Shown here: piece after piece, positions 16,952 to 26,441 of the stretch | Layout of the letters: the number at the start of each line of letters is the position of its first letter | Position numbering within the stretch: the stretch's first letter is position 1 | Assembly: GCA_964437825.1 (NCBI GenBank) | Contig: CAYTIH010000008.1 | Location: 6,531 to 70,530, forward strand | DNA from: JBJFCE01 sp964437825 | GTDB taxonomy: Bacteria; Bacillota; Clostridia; Lachnospirales; Lachnospiraceae | Length of the DNA: 64,000 bases | Reading direction: 5' to 3' | Translations under genes and position numbers: made by a program | The notes under the pieces: model-generated | Seen by the model: only the letters and a program-made list of their open reading frames with translations | What the model was told of the DNA's origin: nothing | Database searches by the model: none

Positions 16952-18745
16952 TTAGCGTTTCAGATTAACAAGTTCTTCCAGCAGAGTATCGGAAGTTGAA
17001 ATAATTCTGGAGTTTGCCTGGAAGCCTCTCTGAGTTGTAATCATATCGGTAAATTCCTGCGCCAGATCCACATTACTCATTTCCAGCTGTCCTGCCTTCA
17101 TCGAACCGCCGTCCGCTGTAATATCCACGCCGATTCCGTCGAAATCTCCGGAGTTGAGGGTTGTCTGATACAGATTGTCTCCGACTTTCTCAAGACCCGA
17201 AGGATTGCTGAATTTCGCGGATGCAATCTGTCCCAGCAGCTTGGACATACCGTTCGTATAGGTAGCATAGATTTCACCGTTTTCGGAAATGCTGATACCG
17301 CTTAAAGTACCAAGCTTTCTACCGGTTCCTAAACCTTTTTCCTCTCCTACGCCGCCGCAATCCGCACTTAGTGAGCAGGAGCCCCCGTTATCACTCAGCT
17401 TGGTGGTTGTCAAATCCAGCGCAATGTCTGCAAAATTACCAAGACTTGTATATGTACCGTCCTTTGTAAATCCATCCTGGAAGTTCAGGGTCAATCCCTT
17501 CGCATCACCGTTGGCAGAAACAAATTTACCCGTATCGGTATTATATCTGATCAAGCCGCCCTGAATGGATTTATTTGTGATGGTAATTGTGCCTGTATCG
17601 GGATCCACAGTACCTTCATTCATGGAGGTCGTAACGGAATCTCCGAATAACGCCTTCAAAGCGCCGATATTCTCCCGAATGTCAGCATTGCTTGCCAGCA
17701 TATTTTCGACATCCGTTGCAGAAATCGAGTACACGCCGTTGGTTGCAGCTCCGAAGGAATCCAAATCCAGCCCCTGGCTGTCTGCCAGTGCACCAATCAA
17801 TGTATCATCCGTAACAATTGCGCCGCTGCTGTCCTTAAAGCAAAAGCTGTATCCCGACTGCTGGTCATAGGTTGCGGACATTGTATAGGTATCCGTTGTA
17901 CTCGGCGTTACCGTTGTATTCGTATAACCAAAGGAAAGCGTAACCGGATTATAGCTTTCATCCACATCCGCGGTAGTAGCAGCGCCAAGGTTTACGATCT
18001 GATCCAGATCTACGCCATAATAATCCGTAATGGAATCGCCGTTGTTGTCCAGAACATCGTCCAGCTCCATGTAAAACTCACCGTCATTCGAAGTAGCATG
18101 CAGGCTGAGCTTTGCCGTATAGCTGTAACCCAAATTATCATAAAAGCTCAGGTTTATAACTTTGCCCGAGGATGAACTGATATTCGTATCATTTTTATCC
18201 ACAATACCGCTCACATATGCCTTTGTGGTATATTCCGGATCATAAGTCTGATTTTCCGTGCTCATAATCCGAAGCGCCGTTACCGTATCCTGCTTGATCT
18301 TACCGGTAGTCTCATCCACCTGCCAGCCCATAACATTATATCCGTTGGACGTCATAGCCAGATTTCCGGCCGCATCCACGTAGAAAGAACCGTCGCGGGT
18401 AAAATAGTTGGTACTGCCGTCGCTTACGACAAAGAAATTGTCGCCGCTGATACGTAAATCAAACGGATCGCTGGTTGTCTGCGCAGAGCCCGCGGAAGTA
18501 ATCGCCGTACTGATTGCTCCGCTGACAACGCCAAGACCGATCTGTTTTGCGTTAATACCGGCCGTACCGGTTACCGCATTCGGCGCGGAAGCGCTTGCCG
18601 TAGTCTGATACATCAGTTCGCTGAATGTAATAGACATTGATTTATATGCCGTCGTATTGACGTTTGCAATATTGTTACCGATAACGTCCATTTTTGTCTG
18701 GTGTGTTTTCAATCCTGATACGCCAGACCATAATGATCTCATCAT
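16952..18745 (-). CDS. flgE: Flagellar hook protein FlgE
   Basis: FlgE polymerises into the hook. The 597 residues start MMRSLWSGVSGLKTHQTKMD, the rod/hook N-terminal helix with the FlgE/FlgG-family motif NNIANVNTTAYK, and end with the matching C-terminal helix SNVDLAQEFTDMITTQRG followed by NSRIISTSDTLLEELVNL. The long middle domain (about 150-480) is rich in T, D, S and G and makes it larger than the roughly 400-residue enteric protein, as is common in Clostridia. Two adjacent ATGs are possible starts; AGGAGG lies 9 nt before the first. Confidence 0.95.
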   Translation of the reverse strand: MMRSLWSGVSGLKTHQTKMDVIGNNIANVNTTAYKSMSITFSELMYQTTASASAPNAVTGTAGINAKQIGLGVVSGAISTAITSAGSAQTTSDPFDLRISGDNFFVVSDGSTNYFTRDGSFYVDAAGNLAMTSNGYNVMGWQVDETTGKIKQDTVTALRIMSTENQTYDPEYTTKAYVSGIVDKNDTNISSSSGKVINLSFYDNLGYSYTAKLSLHATSNDGEFYMELDDVLDNNGDSITDYYGVDLDQIVNLGAATTADVDESYNPVTLSFGYTNTTVTPSTTDTYTMSATYDQQSGYSFCFKDSSGAIVTDDTLIGALADSQGLDLDSFGAATNGVYSISATDVENMLASNADIRENIGALKALFGDSVTTSMNEGTVDPDTGTITITNKSIQGGLIRYNTDTGKFVSANGDAKGLTLNFQDGFTKDGTYTSLGNFADIALDLTTTKLSDNGGSCSLSADCGGVGEEKGLGTGRKLGTLSGISISENGEIYATYTNGMSKLLGQIASAKFSNPSGLEKVGDNLYQTTLNSGDFDGIGVDITADGGSMKAGQLEMSNVDLAQEFTDMITTQRGFQANSRIISTSDTLLEELVNLKR

Positions 18746-18822
18746 AATGAATGACCTCCTGATTCAAAGAGCCGCATTTGTTCCGTCTGTCAGTCGGGAA
18801 CAATAACCTCCGTAAGGTCCGG

Positions 18823-19230
18823 TTATATAATTACGGCTCCGTCAATATTTGTAAATATGTTTTCCTGCGTCTGTGTTTGATCCATTGCAGTAATGACTGT
18901 GCTGCTTGGCACATTTACAATGAACGCCAGACCATCCACAAGCACAAGTGAATCCTGAATTCCTTTCAGATCCGCTTTTTTCGCCCCGTCGCTCAAACGC
19001 TCCAGCTGGCTCTGCGTTAATTCAATATTTCTTTCCGCCAGTCTGTTTGCAGCATGCTTGGAAAACTTAAGCCCGGAGTTTTCGTCCACGGCCGTTTCTG
19101 ACTGCTGTCTCAAAATATCCCGAAAAGATACTCCCTGCTGCGTCCGGCTCTGTATAGGTGCTTTTTTCTGGTTCAGGTACTGGTCCTGTACCTGCAGGCT
19201 CGAAAGGAATTGATTCTGATTAATCTGCAT
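18823..19230 (-). CDS. Flagellar operon protein of the TIGR02530 type
   Basis: A 135-residue protein located between flgD and flgE, where many Firmicutes and spirochaetes carry the TIGR02530 'flagellar operon protein'. The conserved core FSKHAANRLAERNIELTQ is seen at about 55-72, followed by LVLVDGLAFIVNVPSSTVITAMD. The biochemical role of the family is not established; position suggests a link to hook capping or hook assembly. No signal peptide or membrane helix. Confidence 0.82.
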   Translation of the reverse strand: MQINQNQFLSSLQVQDQYLNQKKAPIQSRTQQGVSFRDILRQQSETAVDENSGLKFSKHAANRLAERNIELTQSQLERLSDGAKKADLKGIQDSLVLVDGLAFIVNVPSSTVITAMDQTQTQENIFTNIDGAVII

Positions 19231-19274
19231 CTAAATCCCTCCTCCATGAGATATTTCCCGATCTTCCTGATCTG

Positions 19275-20171
19275 TTATACGGCTGTTTGTTCGTCATCTA
19301 CTGAAGTATCCTGGGAATCGGCCGTTGATGTATTATCCTGTGGGATCTGATCCTCTTCCGCAGTGCCTTCCGCAGTGCCTTCCGCAGTGCCTTCCGCAGT
19401 GCCTGCCGCTTCATTCCCGCTGCCTGCTGCAATACTGCTTTGTGCATCCAGAATCTGCTGCAGCAGATCCGAAAGCCTTAAACCATAGTCATCCATCTTC
19501 TGAATCATGATTTCAATAGGATCAACCTCTGCATCTGCTCCCGTATACGCCTCATATTTCTCCATATAGGCGTCCACTGCTTCGATCATTTCCGATGTCA
19601 GGAATGATTTCTCGTAATCGGTCATGCCGCTGTAGATTTCCGCCACTTCCTTAAATGCCTCCAAATCCGCCTTTGTCGCTTCCTCAACCTCCGGAAGTGT
19701 CAGCATAACACTCACAATCGACTGCGCCTTTGAGGTTGCGGTTAAATAATCACTGTCAATCACCTGATATACGTCATCCAGATCATAATAAGAACCGTTG
19801 ACTGACAATTTTGTTTTTCCACCCTCATACTGAAGATAGTCAACCTGTCCCATAATCAGTGTATCATCCACATTCAGCATAACGGACTTGCCGATCATCT
19901 GGTACATCTTCATATCTTCTGCAGTATCCTGTAAGTTCTGCATACTTTCAAGTTCCGAGAAAGTTGCCAGCTGTGATATGTATTCCGTACTGTTATTGGA
20001 CGCTTCCAACGGATCCTGATACTTCATTTCGGCTACCAAAAGCTGTAAAAAAGCATCCTTGTCAAGCGATCCGCCTGTTTCGTTACTTGTTGTCGATGAT
20101 TCTGTTTCCGTCTTATCCGTTTTCTGTACCAGATTGCCATCCACAACCGATGCTACCACACTTGAGCTCAT
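19275..20171 (-). CDS. flgD: Hook-capping protein FlgD, with an extra helical domain
   Basis: FlgD caps the growing hook and guides FlgE assembly. The N-terminal signature is present: KDAFLQLLVAEMKYQDPL then STEYISQLATFSELESMQNL, followed by MIGKSVML. After the short beta region (to about 150) the protein departs from enteric FlgD: about 160-225 form an alpha-helical hairpin (LPEVEEATKADLEAFKEVAE, then MTDYEKSFLTSEMIEA) that resembles the three-helix modules of Firmicutes surface proteins. The C terminus is acidic with four GTAE repeats. I start at the ATG after AAAGGAGG; the open frame runs 14 codons further upstream into fliK. 298 residues. Confidence 0.9.
   Translation of the reverse strand: MSSSVVASVVDGNLVQKTDKTETESSTTSNETGGSLDKDAFLQLLVAEMKYQDPLEASNNSTEYISQLATFSELESMQNLQDTAEDMKMYQMIGKSVMLNVDDTLIMGQVDYLQYEGGKTKLSVNGSYYDLDDVYQVIDSDYLTATSKAQSIVSVMLTLPEVEEATKADLEAFKEVAEIYSGMTDYEKSFLTSEMIEAVDAYMEKYEAYTGADAEVDPIEIMIQKMDDYGLRLSDLLQQILDAQSSIAAGSGNEAAGTAEGTAEGTAEGTAEEDQIPQDNTSTADSQDTSVDDEQTAV
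19355..19402 (-). repeat. Four perfect 12-bp tandem repeats in flgD
   Basis: The unit CTTCCGCAGTGC (plus-strand reading) occurs four times head to tail without mismatch, encoding GTAE x4 near the FlgD C terminus. Perfect identity suggests recent expansion; copy changes keep the reading frame. Confidence 0.95.
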
Positions 20172-20184
20172 TGATTTCCTCCTT

Positions 20185-21711
20185 TCAGGCCAGATAATCC
20201 AATTTGCTGCCATGCCGCATCATCATATCCCTTGTAATGCGGTCTGCCTCATCCAGATCCTCTTCGCCTTCTTCATTCATGTCATCCAGATTGAATCTTC
20301 TGGCTGACTTCTTCTTTCCTTCAGCCTCTTCAGACTGGTTTGCTTCCCGATGCGCTTCTTCCTCCAGATTTCTCTCGAACTCATGGCTTGCTACGGTAAC
20401 CTCAACCGCTTCCACCTTGACGCCCTGCTGTTCCAGATTTTCCTTTAAAACCATAACCTGGCTTTCCAGTACTTCCTTTACTGTTTCATTCTGTGCGGAA
20501 AACTGCGCTGTTACGATACCGTTTTTGGATGCCAGCGATATGTGAAGCGATCCAAGCGACTGCGGATGCAGCTGCATCTCAATTTCGGAAAGCTGAGCTC
20601 CTCCCTGGAGCTTCATATAATCCAGAATCTGCTTCATAATCCGATCCACGTCTGCACCTGCATTGTTTACGGAATCCCCCTCCATGAGTGTTTCCATAAG
20701 CTCGTTTGCATGTTCCGTCATCGTATCCGCAAAGATCTGATGATTCTCATTTTCGATTCCGGATTCCTCATGAGATCCGGCTTGAGTCTGCTGCGCCTGC
20801 TTTTCTCCGGTCATATATAACCGGCTGTCAGCCTGCGAGGATGCTCCCTGATCCGTCTGATTGTTCCCGGATTCCTGATTTTGGTCCTGCTGCATATCCT
20901 TCATGCTCTGCATATCGGGTATTTCCGGACTTATCGTGTCAGCGCTGTTCATCGTCTGATCCGATACAAGATCCTCAAGATCCTGCTGTAAATTCAGCTG
21001 ATCCGATTTCTGTAAGCCCTGATCCATTTGCACCGTCTGTTCCGTCAAACGGCTCCAATCCTGTGCACTTAGCGAAAAAGTCTCCTGCAGATTCTGTACT
21101 GCTGCGTCCGTCATCCGTGTGAGCTCCTGTACCGTCTGATACAAATTCTCATCGGTTAAAAGCGACATTCTGTCTTCTCCTGCCAGAGCAAGCGCAAGTT
21201 CCTGCATTCGATCCGGATTCAGTATATCCGTCATGTTCATATCAAGCTGTTTCATAGCTTCCAGAACATCCTGTGCATCCACGGAAAAACTGTCCGCTGC
21301 CTGTTCGATCAGATCCCGCGCCTGTTCTATCATGCTTTGATAGATCTGGGTACTGGCGGCTTCTTCGCCATTCTCCAGGGCTTCTTTGGTCTGATCCGAA
21401 GGATTTTCTCCTTCCACAGATTGATCCTGCGTCGTTTCTCTTGAACCTTCCGTTTCGGTCTGCAGTTTCTGAGACGAATCTTTCCTGTCCGCTGCAGAAA
21501 CGCTATCATCCGACCTGTCCTGTTCGTTTCTTGAAAAAGAAGCCTGCTCTTTTCCTGAAACCTGCTTCTCATTCTGTCCGCCGATGCTTCCTGACACACT
21601 GTCCATGACCTTGGTGAATCCTGAGTCCAATCCATCCGTCCGTACAGTAGTATTTTGTACTGCAACATTCATACCAGAACCCATTCGTTCAGTTACTGCT
21701 GTACTGGTCAT
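20185..21711 (-). CDS. fliK: Flagellar hook-length control protein FliK
   Basis: FliK measures hook length and triggers the FlhB export switch. The 508-residue protein has a long polar Q/S/E/D-rich N-terminal region (about 1-350, the ruler part) and a C-terminal Flg_hook domain at about 365-450 with the characteristic LHPQSLGSLHISLASKNG motif and coiled LKENLEQQGVKVEAVEV. The extreme C terminus is charged. Start: ATG with GAAAGGAGGAA. It is the first gene after a 108-nt gap that contains a sigma-D-type promoter. Confidence 0.93.
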   Translation of the reverse strand: MTSTAVTERMGSGMNVAVQNTTVRTDGLDSGFTKVMDSVSGSIGGQNEKQVSGKEQASFSRNEQDRSDDSVSAADRKDSSQKLQTETEGSRETTQDQSVEGENPSDQTKEALENGEEAASTQIYQSMIEQARDLIEQAADSFSVDAQDVLEAMKQLDMNMTDILNPDRMQELALALAGEDRMSLLTDENLYQTVQELTRMTDAAVQNLQETFSLSAQDWSRLTEQTVQMDQGLQKSDQLNLQQDLEDLVSDQTMNSADTISPEIPDMQSMKDMQQDQNQESGNNQTDQGASSQADSRLYMTGEKQAQQTQAGSHEESGIENENHQIFADTMTEHANELMETLMEGDSVNNAGADVDRIMKQILDYMKLQGGAQLSEIEMQLHPQSLGSLHISLASKNGIVTAQFSAQNETVKEVLESQVMVLKENLEQQGVKVEAVEVTVASHEFERNLEEEAHREANQSEEAEGKKKSARRFNLDDMNEEGEEDLDEADRITRDMMMRHGSKLDYLA

Positions 21712-21758
21712 TACTCGTATTCCTCCTTTCTTTGATTTTCAAGGTACCTGCAAATATA

Positions 21759-21785
21759 TTATCGGTTTTTCGTCAATAAATCTTA
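21759..21785 (-). promoter_or_regulatory. Sigma-D (sigma-28)-type promoter upstream of fliK
   Basis: On the minus strand TAAG and ACCGATAA are separated by 15 bp, close to the Bacillus sigma-D consensus TAAA-N15-GCCGATAT. It lies in the only large gap (108 nt) in this half of the operon, about 48 nt before the fliK start. It would raise fliK-flgD-flgE expression once sigma-D is active. Confidence 0.5.
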
Positions 21786-21819
21786 ATACTTTTCCGTATT
21801 TTTTTTTGGTCATAAATGA

Positions 21820-22707
21820 CTATTCATCGGAGGGATCCATCAGTCTGGTAAGTCTGGCTGCAATTTCAGTATCCATAGCTCCCAGAATATTTCCTCTGTC
21901 CTCGGCGCTCATCTGATTCAGGATTCTGGCAACCAAATCCAGATCCTCCGTCATAGCTTCGAAGATAGCCGCAGCCTGCTTGGGCTTCATTTCGGAATAT
22001 GCCTTTGCATAATTCGAAATTTCTTCATCCTCCAGCTGTCCTGCAATCGCCTGTTCATATAGTGTTTGCGCCGTTGTCGGATCCATGGATTCAAAATATT
22101 TGATGTATTCCTCTACGCCCGGACCGTTTTCGGCATATATGACCTCTTCATAAAATTCATTCTTTATTTTCTCGAAATCCAGCTGACTATCCTCAAACGT
22201 CTGCAGTCGTTCAACCTCCGCACGCAGCTGTTCCAGTTCTTCTTCATCGGCGCTGTTAATCGTCTGCGCCTGCTCAAGCTGAAGCTCCAGTACCCGGATC
22301 TGCTCCACAGCATCGCGGAGACTGGTATAACCCCCGTACGCTTCTTCATCCTCGGTTTCCACGGTATCATCCTTTGGCAGGATCAGATTCAGAACCGGAA
22401 CATCCTTTAACACAGGACGAAGCACATTCGAGCCAAAGCCCCCCACATCCAGCTTAATCAAAAGGCACAAAATCGCCAGCCAAATCAGCACGATAAAGAT
22501 CGTCACCACGACAGCCGATACCGTTCCTCCCGATGACTCGTCGGCATCGTCTAAGGACGCCTCCTGCTTTGCCAGTTCCTTGGCACGGGCCTTGGCTTCC
22601 TTTTTCTGCTGTCTGCTTTCTTCCTTTAATTTTCTTTTTTCATCTTTTAACTTCTGCTTTTCCTGCGTCACATCTACAACAGGAATTTCCATTTCTTCCT
22701 TTGCCAT
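21820..22707 (-). CDS. YlxF/MotE-like protein with MgtE-N-type domain
   Basis: A 295-residue single-pass membrane protein: a Lys/Glu-rich cytoplasmic coiled coil (about 10-50), one membrane helix (about 65-87, VVVTIFIVLIWLAILCLLI), a coiled coil (about 130-170) and a C-terminal helical domain with the repeated pattern YFESMDPTTAQTLYEQ / YSEMKPKQAAAIFEAM / LNQMSAEDRGNILGAM typical of MgtE-N domains. The same architecture and position (between fliJ and fliK) is found in B. subtilis YlxF; the related MotE is a chaperone for stator assembly. The specific function here is inferred. Confidence 0.82.
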   Translation of the reverse strand: MAKEEMEIPVVDVTQEKQKLKDEKRKLKEESRQQKKEAKARAKELAKQEASLDDADESSGGTVSAVVVTIFIVLIWLAILCLLIKLDVGGFGSNVLRPVLKDVPVLNLILPKDDTVETEDEEAYGGYTSLRDAVEQIRVLELQLEQAQTINSADEEELEQLRAEVERLQTFEDSQLDFEKIKNEFYEEVIYAENGPGVEEYIKYFESMDPTTAQTLYEQAIAGQLEDEEISNYAKAYSEMKPKQAAAIFEAMTEDLDLVARILNQMSAEDRGNILGAMDTEIAARLTRLMDPSDE

Positions 22708-22727
22708 AGTATCAAGTCTGATCCTTT

Positions 22728-23189
22728 TTACGTGTTTTCACTCTCCGCGATCCGCTGTCCGTAGGTATAGCTGGTCAGCTCATCAATTTCCTTGCTCTCT
22801 TTATGCTTCTCATCTAACAGAAACTGCTCAAACGCACGTTCCTTGAGTTTCTCATGCGTTTTGCGCTCCTGCATGACCTCCGTCATCTTCTGCCTTGCCT
22901 TGTCCGCAGCAGCCTGTGCATTACGGATTCTGATCTGCTGCGCCTTGATTTCTTCCTCCGTAATCAGAATTCCCCGATTATTTTCCGTAATCTCCCGAAT
23001 ATCGAGCGTCTCGGAAAGCAGCTCTTTGGCATGGCGCTCATAGCCTTCCTTCCTGTGCCTTAAGTATACCAGCCTTTCTTCCTCTTCCCGAAGTTTCTGA
23101 AGCGCGGCCGCATACTGCATTCGGGCCTGCTGTTCCATACTCTCCTTGATATTCAGGATATTCTGCATTCGGTATCTAAATCTCGCCAC
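22728..23189 (-). CDS. fliJ: Flagellar export chaperone FliJ
   Basis: FliJ is the coiled-coil stalk of the export ATPase that links FliI to FlhA. The 153 residues are almost entirely helical heptads, starting ARFRYRMQNILNIKESMEQQ, typical of FliJ. The start is GTG with GGGAGG about 12 nt upstream. The gap to fliI is 39 nt. Primary sequence conservation is weak in this family, so the call uses coiled-coil character and position after fliI. Confidence 0.9.
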   Translation of the reverse strand: MARFRYRMQNILNIKESMEQQARMQYAAALQKLREEEERLVYLRHRKEGYERHAKELLSETLDIREITENNRGILITEEEIKAQQIRIRNAQAAADKARQKMTEVMQERKTHEKLKERAFEQFLLDEKHKESKEIDELTSYTYGQRIAESENT

Positions 23190-23228
23190 GACTGATTATT
23201 TCCTCCCGGCATCCCATAACCGCCGCTG

Positions 23229-24545
23229 TTATTGTGCAAACAAAGCTTCCAGTCTCTGCACGGTTTCCTCAAAGGTTATTTTTTCATCCGTTGCCTGCAT
23301 CAGAAATTCATTCACGGGCTTTATTTTCTCGATCGCATAGTCAATATCCGGATTGCTGCCCTTTTTATAGGCTCCGATATTGATCAGATCCTCTGCGTCA
23401 TGATAGGTTGCCATAACATTCTTCAATTTACCGGCTGCCTGTTTGTGTTCCTTGCCGGAAATAGAACTCATGCATCGGGAAATGCTCTGTAAAATATCAA
23501 TTGCAGGATAATGATTTTTATGCGCCAGCTTTCTGTCCAGCATAATATGTCCGTCCAGAATACTGCGGGCCGTATCCGTAATCGGCTCGTTAAAATCATC
23601 TCCGTCCACCAATACCGTATACAACCCGGTAATAGAGCCTTTCTTTGCCCTTCCTGCGCGCTCCAGAAGCTTGGGCATTTCCGAATACACGCTGGGCGGA
23701 TATCCCCTTGTCACGGGCGGCTCGCCGCTGGCCAATCCGATTTCCCTCTGGGCCATGGAAAAACGTGTCAGGGAATCCATCATTAACAGCACATCTTTTC
23801 CCTGATCCCTGAAATATTCGGCAATCGCCGTTGCCGTCTGCGCCGCCTTTTTTCGTTCCAAAGCCGGCTTATCCGATGTCGCCACCACAACCACGGAGCG
23901 TCTCATACCTTCTTCTCCGAGGTCATGCTCTATAAATTCCCGCACCTCTCTGCCTCGTTCTCCGATCAGTGCGATTACGTTAATGTCCGCTTTTGTATTA
24001 CGGGCAAACATACCCATCAGTGTTGATTTTCCGACGCCGGAGCCGGCAAAAATACCGATACGTTGTCCTTTTCCGACAGTAATCAATCCGTCCACAGCAC
24101 GAACGCCAAGCGGAAGGACTTCGTCAATGATCTCTCTGCTTAACGGGTCCGGCGGCGGAGCTTCAACGGGATACGTTTTCCCGTTTCCCACAGTCCCGCT
24201 CTTATCCACAGACTGTCCCAAACCGTCAAGCGTTTTTCCGAGCAGATAATCGCCCACAGGAACGCTCAGGGGATAGCCCTGATTTTCGACTCTGCATCCC
24301 AGACCGATTCCCTCAGTCACTTCATAGGGCATGAGCAGCGTCTTGCCGTCTTTAAACCCGACGACCTCGGCCCGAATCGGTTTATAAGGCTCCTCCGGGT
24401 AGATATAGCACAGATCCCCAAGCTTTGCATCGGGACCTGCGGCTTCTATGGTAAGACCTACTACATTGACAACTTTTCCAAGTTTTTTATAGTAGGTCTT
24501 ATACTTCATGTTTTGATATTTTTCAAAATTGATTGCAATGTTCAT
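23229..24545 (-). CDS. fliI: Flagellar export ATPase FliI
   Basis: FliI is the hexameric ATPase that energises substrate unfolding and delivery, homologous to F1-beta. Walker A FAGSGVGKST lies at 166-175, Walker B with preceding residues in DVLLMMDSLTRFSMAQREIG, and the catalytic Glu in IGERGREVREF. The 438 residues and flanking genes (fliH upstream, fliJ downstream) are standard. The ATG overlaps the fliH stop (ATGA), indicating translational coupling. Confidence 0.97.
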   Translation of the reverse strand: MNIAINFEKYQNMKYKTYYKKLGKVVNVVGLTIEAAGPDAKLGDLCYIYPEEPYKPIRAEVVGFKDGKTLLMPYEVTEGIGLGCRVENQGYPLSVPVGDYLLGKTLDGLGQSVDKSGTVGNGKTYPVEAPPPDPLSREIIDEVLPLGVRAVDGLITVGKGQRIGIFAGSGVGKSTLMGMFARNTKADINVIALIGERGREVREFIEHDLGEEGMRRSVVVVATSDKPALERKKAAQTATAIAEYFRDQGKDVLLMMDSLTRFSMAQREIGLASGEPPVTRGYPPSVYSEMPKLLERAGRAKKGSITGLYTVLVDGDDFNEPITDTARSILDGHIMLDRKLAHKNHYPAIDILQSISRCMSSISGKEHKQAAGKLKNVMATYHDAEDLINIGAYKKGSNPDIDYAIEKIKPVNEFLMQATDEKITFEETVQRLEALFAQ

Positions 24546-25429
24546 GATGATACCTCTTCCGGATCTCCGGAATAGGACAGTATTCTCAGCTGCTTGGTCA
24601 GTTCTTCCAGCTGAGTTCCCAAGCCGCAGTCAAAAATACCGTTTTCCGTCTCTATCATGCATCCGTTCTTGGAAAGCGTAGAATCTGCAATCACTTCAAC
24701 CGAGGAGCTTGCGCCCCCCGCAGCAGCTGCCAGCTGTTTTTTCTGCATACTGACAACCGGATAATCGTCCTTTGAGACATGAATCAAAAATTCCCTGCAG
24801 CCTTCAATATTTCTGATGGCGTTGCCTGCCAGAAACATGATCAGCTGTGTTTCGTCTGCCAGGCTGACCTTCAGGACATGCTCATAAACTCCGGTCAGTG
24901 TTTCAATCAAACGAGGCTCCAGTTCCTTGATGGCAGCCTCATATTTCTCATCCAGGGCAATGGCCTTTGCTTCCAGCTCTTTCTTTAAATGCTCGGTTTC
25001 CTGAACACCCTTACGGTATCCGGCATCATAGCCTTCCTGTCTTCCTGCTTTTACGGCTTCCTGCCTGGCCTGTTCAATTTCCTTTAACGCATCTTCTTTA
25101 ATCCGGGCAATTTCCTCCTGCGCCTGTGAAATCAGTTCTTCGGGAGTGATCCCCTGATCAACGGACGCGGCCTTCACGATATTGCCGTTTCCTTGGATTC
25201 CCTCTGTGAAAGCGCCTTCCGCCGTGTCACGGTCATCCAGTAAAGCAGAGACTCTTTCCGCATCCAGATCCTGTGAAAATTCATCCGAAAACTGCTGCGG
25301 CATCTCCTCCTGAACGCATCTTGCCGAAAGCGCCTCCAGTTTTCTGGCGATCAACGCATTGGTATCAATGATGACAGTCTCCTGCTCCTTCATTACTGTC
25401 CTGTTCGATTTAATCAGGGTCCTATACAA
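24542..25429 (-). CDS. fliH: Flagellar export regulator FliH
   Basis: FliH binds and regulates the FliI ATPase. The protein is 295 residues: an acidic linker, a central coiled coil (EISQAQ-type heptads, about 110-170) containing AGRQEGYDAGYRKGVQE, a glycine-spaced helix typical of FliH, and a C-terminal FliI-binding domain. I prefer the TTG start (YRTLIKSNRTV after the initiator) because a GGAGGTGA site within the fliG end lies 11 nt upstream; it overlaps fliG by eight bases. A GTG four codons upstream and an ATG 12 codons downstream are alternatives. Confidence 0.88.
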   Translation of the reverse strand: MYRTLIKSNRTVMKEQETVIIDTNALIARKLEALSARCVQEEMPQQFSDEFSQDLDAERVSALLDDRDTAEGAFTEGIQGNGNIVKAASVDQGITPEELISQAQEEIARIKEDALKEIEQARQEAVKAGRQEGYDAGYRKGVQETEHLKKELEAKAIALDEKYEAAIKELEPRLIETLTGVYEHVLKVSLADETQLIMFLAGNAIRNIEGCREFLIHVSKDDYPVVSMQKKQLAAAAGGASSSVEVIADSTLSKNGCMIETENGIFDCGLGTQLEELTKQLRILSYSGDPEEVSS

Positions 25430-26435
25430 TGATCTCGTCACCTCCGCCTCTGGAGATTACAATTTCAGCCGAGTCTTCCAGCTTTCTGATGATATTAACG
25501 ATCTTCTGCTGAGCCTCCTCAACATCCTTCATACGTACCGGGCCCATAAATTCCATATCTTCCTTGATCATGGCAGCCAGGCGCTTGGAAAGGTTATTGA
25601 AGATCGCATTCTGTACTTCCTCATTTGCACCTTTCAGCGCCATTGCAAGGTCATTATTCTCAACCTCTCGAAGAACTCTCTGAATTGCACGGTCATCAAG
25701 CAGCAGAACGTCTTCGAATACGAACATCTTCTTACGAATTTCATCCGCAAGCTCGGGCTCCTCAATTTCCAAGGATTCCATAATATGTTTCTCCGTACCG
25801 CGATCTACGGTATTTAAAATTTCTACAACCGCATCCACGCCGCCAATGATGGTGTAATCCTGATTGACAAGGCTTGCCAGCTTCGACTCCAGCACCTTTT
25901 CCACTTCCTTGATGACATCCGGGCTGGTTCTGTCCATCATGGCAATACGCTTTGCCACATCCGCCTGTCTGTCGGGCGGCAGCGCCGAAACAATGAGCGC
26001 AGCCTGCTGGGGTGACAAATAGGACAAAATAAGCGCAATTGTCTGCGGATGCTCATCCTGAATAAAATTCAGCAGCTGGGACGCATCCGTCTTTCTGACA
26101 AATTCAAACGGTTTTACCTGTAAGGATGCGGTCAGTTTACCGATCACATCCATTGCCTTTTCCGAACCGAGCGCCTTTTCCAAAAGTTCCTTGGCGTACC
26201 CGATTCCGCCCTCTGCAATGTACTGCTGAGCCAGACATACCTCATAAAACTCGTTGATTACATCCTCTTTCTGCTGAGGTGTAATGCTCCTTGTATTGGC
26301 GATCTCGAGTGTCAGTTCTTCAATTTCATCTTCTTTTAAATGTTTAAAGATATTTGCGGATTTCTCAGGGCCAAGGACAACTAACAAAACAGCAGCCTTC
26401 TGAATTCCCTGCATACTATCTTTTGATACTGACAC
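25422..26435 (-). CDS. fliG: Flagellar motor switch protein FliG
   Basis: FliG is the rotor protein that contacts the stator and transmits the switch signal. The 337 residues include the N-terminal MS-ring-binding domain (GIQKAAVLLVVLGPEKSANI), the middle domain with the EHPQTIALILSYL motif, and a C-terminal armadillo domain with the torque-helix region VFVFEDVLLLDDRAIQRVL. The start is GTG, six bases after the fliF stop, with GGGGGTAAAG upstream. Confidence 0.97.
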   Translation of the reverse strand: MSVSKDSMQGIQKAAVLLVVLGPEKSANIFKHLKEDEIEELTLEIANTRSITPQQKEDVINEFYEVCLAQQYIAEGGIGYAKELLEKALGSEKAMDVIGKLTASLQVKPFEFVRKTDASQLLNFIQDEHPQTIALILSYLSPQQAALIVSALPPDRQADVAKRIAMMDRTSPDVIKEVEKVLESKLASLVNQDYTIIGGVDAVVEILNTVDRGTEKHIMESLEIEEPELADEIRKKMFVFEDVLLLDDRAIQRVLREVENNDLAMALKGANEEVQNAIFNNLSKRLAAMIKEDMEFMGPVRMKDVEEAQQKIVNIIRKLEDSAEIVISRGGGDEIIV

Positions 26436-26441
26436 AGCTCT

